The position numbers and the translations under genes were made by a program. 64,000 bases of DNA, from assembly GCA_025677835.1 (NCBI GenBank), contig JAIXMR010000051.1, positions 105,501 to 169,500 of the forward strand. Direction: 5' to 3'. A model generated the notes under the pieces. That model was not told the DNA's origin and ran no database searches. It saw only the letters and a list, made by a program, of their open reading frames with translations. Below, piece by piece: positions 56,863-64,000 of this stretch. Within the stretch, counting starts at the first letter, position 1, and the number at the start of each line of letters is the position of its first letter. The stretch is from Sporodiniella umbellata. Taxonomy: Eukaryota; Mucoromycota; Mucoromycetes; Mucorales; Rhizopodaceae.

Positions 56863-56907
56863 ATAAAATGAGATTCAAATCATAAAGAATTTCCAATTTT
56901 GTGAAGT

Positions 56908-57537
56908 CTAGGAGAAAAGAACACTCTTTTTATGTATTTCAACACTTGTATTAAAAAAATTTAGTATATCTGTTTGTATTCGCTCACTAGATATTGCTGT
57001 CAAGGCAGTAATAGCTATTTGGGGAAAATTGGCGGTCAAAGCCTCAACTGCTTTTTGATATCGAGGATGTCCGCTCGGATGCCATTGTGAGAGATGATGC
57101 GCTTCGTCCAATACACATCGAGAGATATATTTTTTAGCTTCAAAAAAAATAGAGTGGTATTTTAGGAAATGGGAATAAGTGATATAAATCAACCGAGCAT
57201 CATGTATTTTGCTTAACAAATCCAAATTTGAAACGGTAGCAACACTTTGAGGACTGTCTGTAAAAAAAAGAGTGGGAATAGGCCCAGGATTAGCGTAAAT
57301 CAACTGTGGAACCAGAACTAAAGTCACACAAGATTGAAGAGAGGCAGGCAATTGATAGCAGATATTGCGATGAGGTCCTGAAGGCATAACAATAAACAGT
57401 GTTTTTCCAAACATAGCCGACCTGATAGATTCGAGCTGGTTGGGTACCCAATGTCTGAGACCAAAAAGACTTTGGAGTGTGTCTTGAAGAAATTGATTTA
57501 TATCGACAGCGTCGTGGTATTCAGCATCTTCAGTTTC
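56908..57537 (-). pseudogene. Truncated RecQ-like helicase with degenerate Walker A
   Basis: An open minus-strand stretch of 210 codons matches only the first RecA lobe of RecQ helicases: LRHWVPNQLESIRSAMFGKT, VMPSGPHRNICYQLPA, VLDEAHHLSQW, ALTAISSERIQTDI. The Walker A lacks the GKS/T lysine (PHRN instead), whereas the DEAH box is intact. No start exon could be found upstream (an acceptor AATAG lies before 57537), and lobe 2, the zinc and WH domains are absent. Most likely a decayed copy; a small ATP-dead protein remains possible. Confidence 0.7.
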
Positions 57538-58315
57538 CTATTTTTCATTCAAGGTATTAAAAAAATAAGATTATTTTGCTTCTAAAAAATGCACTAATTA
57601 CACTATAATGAGTTAGATGGCTCTCGCTTTTTCTCTAGAAATTGCATTTAATAAATCTGAAAGCTACTATTACGATGTATACATCTGCTTTCTTATTATT
57701 AATGAAAGGATTGCTATTTTTTTCTGTTGAAATCAAGTCCACTTCGATTCTTTGCCTTTTTCTCGGATTTTTGTATCTTTCATTTGAATCGTCTAAAGAG
57801 GTTAATTGTGAAAAAGAAAGCCAAGCAGTAATGAACTACCTTGTTGAGTTTCCCATAACTGAAAAGTTCTTACTGGCTTTTTCGTTGTGGCGTAACTACA
57901 GCGCGTGGTTTGGCCGTGAGGTGTAATCGCGTGAGGTTTTACGCAGTATTCGTACCATGCAACCCAATGATTGTAATTAGTTTTCATCGATAAAAGCAAG
58001 TATTTCCATTACTGGCAAACAAAATATATAGTAACACCATTGCTGTATTTTAATTCCAACAGCTCTTAGTTTTTATATATATTTCAGCCATACAAATGTC
58101 AAGCTATTAGGACTTATTTCTATACCAAACAAAAAAAAAAAAAGGCAGTGACTCATACAAAGCTTTAAAAACCGTTTGTAAAGACGGTATTAAAAAATTC
58201 GATCGGCTTGCTCTTTTTAGCGGGTTTGGTTTCATTTAGCAGATATGAACAAAAGTGTTTTTGTTTTTTCTCTAAACGCTAAACATGTGCGTATTATAAA
58301 ATGAAGCGCTTTATT
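57538..58315. other. 0.8-kb spacer with one coding-like scrap
   Basis: On the minus strand, 57999-57820 reads TNYNHWVAWYEYCVKPHAIT and HGQTTRCSYA, composition like real protein, but it has no start, stop or flanking exons that fit. Probably a remnant of a repeat-family gene. A 94-codon plus frame (57642-57926) is its antisense. Confidence 0.3.
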
Positions 58316-58849
58316 CTAAAAACGATTGTGAACTGGGATGTTCAGATGTTGTATGTTTCCTTGGTTGTCTAGTCCAACTATTTGCTTTTCTTTAAATCGG
58401 TTTTCTATGCTGGTAAATACAATTGGTATCGCTTTGTTTTGTTTTTCTATAGCTGCAAATTTGTTGTAAGGCTTTGCTGTGGGTGTAGCTCCTTGCCATG
58501 AAACTGACTTTGAGGCTACAGTTTTGATAATAAGTTTTGGTTTTAAATATATTTAAAACTATGTACCTATAGCGTCTTGGATTGGAGGCAAAGGAGCAAT
58601 TTGCTTTATTACAGGAGGTAAACCAAAGCTTTTATAGCCTATTTGTTCTTCAGACTGATCCCGATGCAAAGGTGAATGGGACCCAGTGATAACCTCTGCA
58701 GGTGCTAGCTCTTCTTCTGGTAAAAGACTATCAGGTAAAGCAATTTTCATACGGTTCCATCGTTCAATACGTGGGTCGTTCTGGCGTGAAAAAACTCCAA
58801 ACACAGAATTTATAAACAGTGTGATAACAGCAATCTGAATAAATAACAT
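58316..58849 (-). CDS. Secreted protein of unknown function
   Basis: Two exons on the minus strand: 58849-58567 and 58515-58316; 160 aa. MLFIQIAVITLFINSVFG is a signal peptide. The mature part is Pro/Glu-rich and hydrophilic with no Cys pairs or domain (SLLPEEELAPAEVITGS, GLPPVIKQIAPLPPIQDAIG, then SVSWQGATPTAKPYNKFAAI). It could be a small secreted or vacuolar/luminal factor. The intron is canonical and the frame closes, so the gene is likely real; function unknown. Confidence 0.65.
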
Positions 58850-59551
58850 GCTAAAAAACGCAAGTGAAGAAGAAAAAGGGTGCTCAAAACTTTTCTTTAT
58901 TTCGTATCCTAAGGAATTTTTTGGGTCATTATTCCCTTTGGTTCTAATAAAAATTTTCTCAAAGCAGCACTTTATATCATTTTACTCACAAATTTATGAA
59001 GTTTATCGCAAATATAGTTAAAAAGTAGTATGTGAACCTCTTTTTGACATGGCGCATTCTATATATCAGTCATATCTCTCACTCTGCTGTTGTAGCAATC
59101 TAAATACAATAGATTTTCATTTCTATTGGTAATGGTCTCTTTCTCAGTCAAGACAGCAAATACTTTTGGATTTGGCAGCTCAGGGTATTATACTTTTTAA
59201 ATTTGTATAGAGCATCCAAAAAAGTAAACATGCATTTTTTGTAGTTCATCTTTAATGCTCAAATGCAGTAATTTTCGAAAAAAAAAAAAAAAAAAAAAGT
59301 CCAGCTGTTGTTGCAAAGTACTGAGTAAAACATTTGAGTGTTTAAGCTATATCTTTTTTGTTATCATTGAGACAAACCTTTAGATACTAATTGATTTTAT
59401 TAGCTTTCGGTATCTTTCACTTTTATATGGCAGCATAAAACTTCTTGTAGTTAGCTAAATTCTAAATAGGTTTTTACATTAGAGCAGATTTTAGCGGTAA
59501 GAATCGGAGTTTGAATATGATTCCAGGAACAGAGCAGAGAGAGAGAGTATG

Positions 59552-59582
<31 letters not shown>

Positions 59583-60319
59583 TTTTTCGAAAACCTCACA
59601 AGCGTTGTACTGAATTCAAGGTTGTTGCTTTGTTTATGTTTACAGTTATTGGTCCTTAATATTCTCAAGGTTTTTATTATCTTAACTCAGCCTGAAGAAT
59701 CCATGGCGGAGTGGGCTTTATGTAAACAAAACAAAAGACACAACAGGCAAATGAGATGGTCAACCAACAAGGTGACTTTTAATATCAATGCAAAGATGAA
59801 ATGCCTGGCTTACCTAAAAAACGATTACAAGTAGCTTTTTTTTGTTGGATTTGTTTATTTGACATCCAAAGTTCTCTATTGTGTTACAGTGTCAAAGCTG
59901 ACAGTATAGACAGTTTTCGATAGCAGGAAAATAAAAAATACGTATTCAAAGTTCTTGTTTTAGTCCAGGGTTACAGTGGTTACTAATGCATATGTAATCA
60001 ATAACTTTTTTTTTTCACATAATTTGAATACCAAAAGACTGGGCAATAAAATGCATGACAAATATCCTTTGAGAAAATGAATTTTCTGACCCTGTTTTTT
60101 ATTTCAGGCAAAAAAAAAAGTGGGCAAGTTTCCCAAAAAAGAAATTCATGTGAAAAGCACAAGACACCGGCACATGTGCATTTTGTTTTCTTTTGTTTTT
60201 CTTTCCCTTTTTTTCTTTTCTTTTTTTTTTTTTGCTTTTAACGCTCTTCTATTTTATTACTTATTCTTTTCAAATTTTTCATACATTTTGTTGTTTAAAT
60301 CTTTTATTTTATTTGTAAA
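58850..60319. other. 1.5-kb intergenic, no gene seen
   Basis: AT-rich; holds an A run (59278-59298), a (GT)n-T run (59550-59587) and pyrimidine-rich sequence before 60320. A plus frame at 59703-59834 (MAEWALCKQNKRHNRQMRWS) looks oddly coding-like but has no partner exons. Confidence 0.4.
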
Positions 60320-61288
60320 ATGACTGATTTTCAAATGTTACTTTCTGACTTACAAGTAGCTCACTCACTCACCAACTGTCCACTCGAAACGCCATGGGTA
60401 ATCACCTCTAATCACAACACGCAGGAGATTGTTATGGTCACAGACGAACTTCTTGCCTTATTGGGATTCTCTCTAAAAGAAGTACATGCAAAGCCTGTCA
60501 CGCAATGGATTAAGCTACTTTCGCGGATGACAATTATACCTGAATGTCATATTGTCAACGCGGAAGGAGACCCTCTTCGTTTTGCATTTACAATACATCA
60601 TTGCAACCAAGAAGACTATTGGATTTTATCTCCCAGCTCTGGACAGGATCAGTTGATTGTCCCCAGCATGCTTGGTGTAAATCTTCTTGGCGGCATTGAA
60701 AAAGCCCACAACTTTCACTTTAAACAACAGACACTCACTGGCTATCCAATCATGGCTTTTGTCTACAACGATGATTTGCCAGCTCTTTTTAGATACCTTT
60801 GTATTGCTCTTCGATATCATGAAACAGAGCCTATGTTTTTGCGATGGTCTAGGAGCCACTCAGTTTATACCAACCCTCACGGAGAATACGATTGGATGTA
60901 CTTTATGTTTGTCACTAGTACTTACGACCCTAGTCAGGTACTAGCTATTGCTCGATCGCTACATTGCCAATGTGTAGAGATTCAAATACGGAAGTCTTTT
61001 TATCATTCCCTTCAAGAGTACTTTAGTCTAGGAACAGAACAGATCAAAAAATGTTACACAATGGGAATAGCCCTAGCAAGAACATGTGCAGAAACAAGTA
61101 AAGAAGCGAAAGAAGAATGTAAAGCCTATATTAAAACAAGTAAAGCATACGTTTGGGAATATGGTCAATACATCATGAGCTATTTGCTGGATCAAAATAA
61201 TCTACTTGGTTACTATATCAACAACAATCGTTTGACAAAACAGTCACTCAACTTGCTGCATTTTATCAATTGTGTCTTTGAGGAATAA
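60320..61288 (+). CDS. PAS-like domain protein of unknown function
   Basis: Single exon, 322 aa. Residues ~25-110 resemble a PAS fold: VITSNHNTQEIVMVTDELLA, LLGFSLKEVHAKPVTQWIKL, with a central helix and strands, as in sensor domains; a second, weaker PAS-like part may lie at ~125-235 (YPIMAFVYNDDLPALFRYLC). The C-terminal ~90 residues are helical with a Cys-rich stretch (CYTMGIALARTCAETSKEAK). No kinase, zinc finger or DNA-binding domain is attached. Fungal white-collar-type proteins have PAS domains, but the flavin Cys motif (NCRFLQ) is absent, so it is not a LOV sensor. No named orthologue recognised. Confidence 0.6.
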   Translation: MTDFQMLLSDLQVAHSLTNCPLETPWVITSNHNTQEIVMVTDELLALLGFSLKEVHAKPVTQWIKLLSRMTIIPECHIVNAEGDPLRFAFTIHHCNQEDYWILSPSSGQDQLIVPSMLGVNLLGGIEKAHNFHFKQQTLTGYPIMAFVYNDDLPALFRYLCIALRYHETEPMFLRWSRSHSVYTNPHGEYDWMYFMFVTSTYDPSQVLAIARSLHCQCVEIQIRKSFYHSLQEYFSLGTEQIKKCYTMGIALARTCAETSKEAKEECKAYIKTSKAYVWEYGQYIMSYLLDQNNLLGYYINNNRLTKQSLNLLHFINCVFEE

Positions 61289-61612
61289 GTCTCCCACCTA
61301 TCTAGCATTGGCCTTAATATATTACTATGGATATCTAAAGATCATCCCTGCAATACACTCAGTCCTTCAATCGCTCACTCGCAGACACAGTACAACATCC
61401 AATTCAATATGCACATACAAATATACATCTATACACAAATACATACACATATCTATTTCTATAAACTCAATTCTTTATCTTCTTATTTTTCTTTTCCTTC
61501 AAATACCCACTTAAAATGCAGTACACAAATACTCAGCTGCACACATAAAAGTAAAAAAAAATCTTCTCAAAGCGCTATAAACAAAGTACACTTATAAGTT
61601 TAGTGATCAAAC

Positions 61613-61651
<39 letters not shown>

Positions 61652-61678
61652 GTATCCAGCCTTTGTTTCTTGTTTTTA
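61289..61678. other. Convergent 3' spacer, poly(A) run
   Basis: Contains TATC/ACAT-rich sequence and an A run (61617-61650). No gene seen. Confidence 0.4.
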
Positions 61679-62131
61679 TTATTTGCCATCGAAGATTCGG
61701 CTGCAAATCAAAGGTGATTTTACACGAGCAATATCAATTATTTTGGATCCTCCATTACCTATGATCATTAAACTATTAGATTATATTCCTTCTTTTTTTC
61801 TAAACGAGGCTTACGGTAATGAAGGGTGATTGTTGGCTTGGTACTAGAATCTAATACTTTTTTAACTTCATATTCAACGCCAGGGTTATTGTATTGAATA
61901 CGAGGGAGACTGTCTTGAAGGAAATGTCTATTGAATGTATTTTTGTTCATACAAGATCGACGCATACCATATAAAAACACTCTTTTACCTTGCTGAAGCG
62001 CTTTCATTCTTCCCCTTTAATGCAAAAGTCAAAGCAATTTTGGTAACGTTGGAAGGCAATGGCGAAGCTCCAAGTCCAGATTTTAGTTGTTGAAGAATTT
62101 CTCTGGTTGTTTTTGCAGCTCTCAAAGACAT
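61679..62131 (-). CDS. Mitochondrial large ribosomal subunit protein mL61 (Mrp49 type)
   Basis: Three exons on the minus strand: 62131-61989, 61927-61815, 61758-61679; 111 aa. The L51/S25/CI-B8 thioredoxin-like domain shows ARHFLQDSLPRIQYNNPGVE, matching the F-x-x-x-x-LP-x-I-x-Y-x-NP signature, then VEYEVKKVL and ITLHYRNG. Its N-terminus (MSLRAAKTTREILQQLKSGL) is basic and suits mitochondrial import. Removal of intron 61928-61988 joins SASA to RHFLQD and is well supported; the last exon is supported by the frame reaching a TAA. NDUFA2 is a distant alternative, less likely from the NPxV motif. Confidence 0.85.
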
Positions 62132-62232
62132 CTGTTTAAAAAAAATAAGATTGCAAAAAAAAAAAAAAAATGTGACCAGGGGATTTTTATAGGTCACACA
62201 GAATACTTTTCTTTAGCTTTATTTTTTTGGAC

Positions 62233-63584
62233 ATGGAGAAATACTCAAGATGGAGAGTAAGTCCTAAGATGCTTTGCTGTTAAATTTCTTTTTAAAAACC
62301 TAAGTTTCTTTGTTACTATCATTCCAAAATAGGACGCTGGTACAGGCATTCAGCCTTTTCTTCCTCCTGTGGTAAACTAACTTTAAAAATGATTCTTTTT
62401 TCTTTTTTTTGACATTCGTAGCCGCCTCGAACAGATTCGAGCTTTTTAATTTTACTGACGAATGGTGTACATACTATATCAGGATCGGTTCTTGCTATTT
62501 TGAAGATACCCATTGTATTTCTTCTGAGCATCCTCTATCTGCTTTTAGTCCTTGTCCTAGGCATTGTCCTGGTATAAAAACAATCTACTTCTTCTATCCA
62601 GAGACTAATAAGCGTCCTAGACCCCTATAAAACCATTGAAGAGGGCCTGGGAAAATTTTTTTTCAACTGTTCTGATCCGAGCTGTTTTGCTTTTAATGGG
62701 ATTTTTCTATATCAAGACAGAGACTGTTTCCACTAGAAAAAAGTACTGTATCGAATTTCTTTATTTGAAAAACAAATGTAATGACCAAAAACATTAGTCG
62801 AAACAACATCATCAGTCGAAAACCAGTTAAAAAGGGAGATATAATTGTGGCTAACTGGACATCTTATGTCGATATACTCTATCTCGCTTATAAGTAAATA
62901 TATACCTGAAATCCAGCAAACATCTTATTCTCATCTGACAGATTCAATCCAGTATTTACTCAAGCGTATCCAGAAACCAACAAAATCAAAGAAATCTCTT
63001 TATGGGAAGCTCTTTGTTCTGTTAAGAAAATCCCAACAAAAAATGAGGGAGTAATAACCCTAAAAGAGCTTTCTTTAAAAGCAAAGGGGCCTATTGTTAT
63101 CTTTCCAGAAGGAGCAACCAGTAATGGAAGAGCGCTTTTAAAGTTTCTGCCACTTTTTACTGAAGACATCAGTATAGAACTATTTCATGTTATGTCATTC
63201 AAGTAAGCAAGAAATATACTAAAAAAGAGAAATCCGCTTTGATTATACTAACAAAACTACCTCAGGTATGAGTATGGTTATATGTCCCCTACTTTTACTG
63301 TCGGCAACCCGTGGATCCACCTTTTTAAATTGTGTTCTCAGGTACTTTAAAACATTTAGGACTCGTTTTATTGACTTTTTTGTCTCGTGACTCAGTTTCA
63401 CAACACAGTCAACGTTAGAGTACTAGCCAAAGACGAAATAAGTTTATCTCAAATACCTACCGGCGAAACGCTATTAAACTCATTGAGCCAGATATCTAAA
63501 CTTCGAAAGACAAATCTTGATATGAACGATAAACGCGAATTTTTAGCGTACTACCAATCACGTAATAAGAAAAAGGAAGCTTAG
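62233..63584 (+). CDS. PlsC-type lysophospholipid acyltransferase (Loa1/Vps66-like)
   Basis: Eight exons: 62233-62256, 62333-62371, 62422-62571, 62621-62742, 62798-62893, 62942-63202, 63266-63341, 63396-63584; 318 aa. A membrane segment (IPIVFLLSILYLLLVLVLGI) is followed by AVLLLMGFFYIKTE and the acyltransferase box VANWTSYVDILYL, where the usual NHx4D His is Trp, then IVIFPEGATSNGRALLKFLP, the substrate-binding box. Family members acylate lysophosphatidic acid or related lipids at ER/lipid droplets; Loa1/Vps66 are the fungal representatives. The His replacement may be a lineage feature or reduce activity. All splice junctions are in frame; the first, 24-nt exon is the least certain part. Confidence 0.82.
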
Positions 63585-64000
63585 AGATAAATAAATAAAA
63601 AATAGTTCTTATGTGCTCACTGAAACGTCATTTAACAAAAATAAATCAAAAAGAACCTACTGCATTTTATTTTTCTTTTCCGTCTCGGGAAAAGGCTATT
63701 AACACTCATCAATAAAAAAAAACAGTGTACAAAAAGTAAGAAAAGCTCTAGAATATAGCTAGCTCATAGCCTACTAAATGTGCTTTTTTATATCTATTAT
63801 TGGCAACCTTTGTCTGAGCTGGTATAAAACAATTTGAAGAATAAAGCCAAATAAAGCAAAATTTAGGGATAGTTTTTCGTTATTTTTACTTTAATAAAAT
63901 CGGCAGATGTTTGTTGTCTGACATATATATGTATATACATCTTTGGTTCTATTTGATATTTCTATTGCATCTTAAAACATGAAAGGCTTTTAAACAGAAC
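63585..64000. other. Right edge, AT-rich 3' sequence, no gene seen
   Basis: AT-rich flank downstream of the acyltransferase; short A runs and TATA-like words only. Confidence 0.4.

Noticed and set aside
1..64000. tRNA, rRNA or snRNA genes
   Set aside because: I looked for tRNA B-box-like and rRNA-like stretches and found none convincing by eye; a covariance-model scan would be decisive.

Overview
The window is nuclear DNA of a filamentous fungus, almost certainly Mucoromycota, probably Mucorales. The evidence is: a divergently transcribed phytoene dehydrogenase (carB) and a fused lycopene cyclase/phytoene synthase (carRP), the arrangement known in Mucor, Blakeslea and relatives; very short spliceosomal introns (mostly 40-70 nt, GT-AG with CTRAY-like branch points); single-gene transcription units; AT-rich spacers full of long poly(T)/poly(A) runs; and fungal markers (Duo1, Erg28, VTC/SPX, GH17, Gyp7-type TBC). 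All coordinates below were assembled by hand from exons in register; each multi-exon model closes to a whole number of codons.

Left part (1-17 kb): a partial gene (minus), a diacylglycerol-lipase-like protein, a CASTOR-like ACT-domain protein, an ING/PHD chromatin protein, a class IV aminotransferase, a GH17 glucanase, carB | carRP, an AT-hook protein, a DUF4112 protein, a Jip5/WDR55 WD protein, a beta-carbonic anhydrase and a Tra2-like splicing factor. Coding DNA here is visibly richer in G+C than further right.

Middle (17.8-25.2 kb): three head-to-tail paralogues of an unrecognised family. Each has three Cys/His finger motifs followed by a ~400-residue conserved core I cannot assign. They share exon lengths (a 132-nt second exon in all three) and phases, and two share a GC-AG intron. 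This is the best candidate for something undescribed.

Right part (25-64 kb): Gyp7/TBC1D15-type Rab GAP, GPI-anchored-type His/Asp-rich surface protein, SPX-VTC-DUF202 polyphosphate-complex protein, a small membrane protein, THOC3 | ERG28 (71-bp divergent promoter), TAPT1/Emp65 | small coiled-coil protein (108-bp divergent promoter), malic enzyme, then a 2.2-kb fold-back element (two near-identical ~0.73-kb inverted arms around a decayed Tc1/mariner-like transposase), a gene-poor 3.3 kb, a TPR + metallo-beta-lactamase fusion, eRF1, a Dal5-type MFS transporter, the DASH subunit Duo1, a four-helix membrane protein, a secreted aspartic protease, a truncated RecQ-like helicase with a degenerate Walker A, a secreted protein, a PAS-like protein, mitoribosomal mL61 and a PlsC-type acyltransferase. 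Apart from the carotenoid pair and the tandem finger family, neighbouring genes do not form an evident functional cluster.
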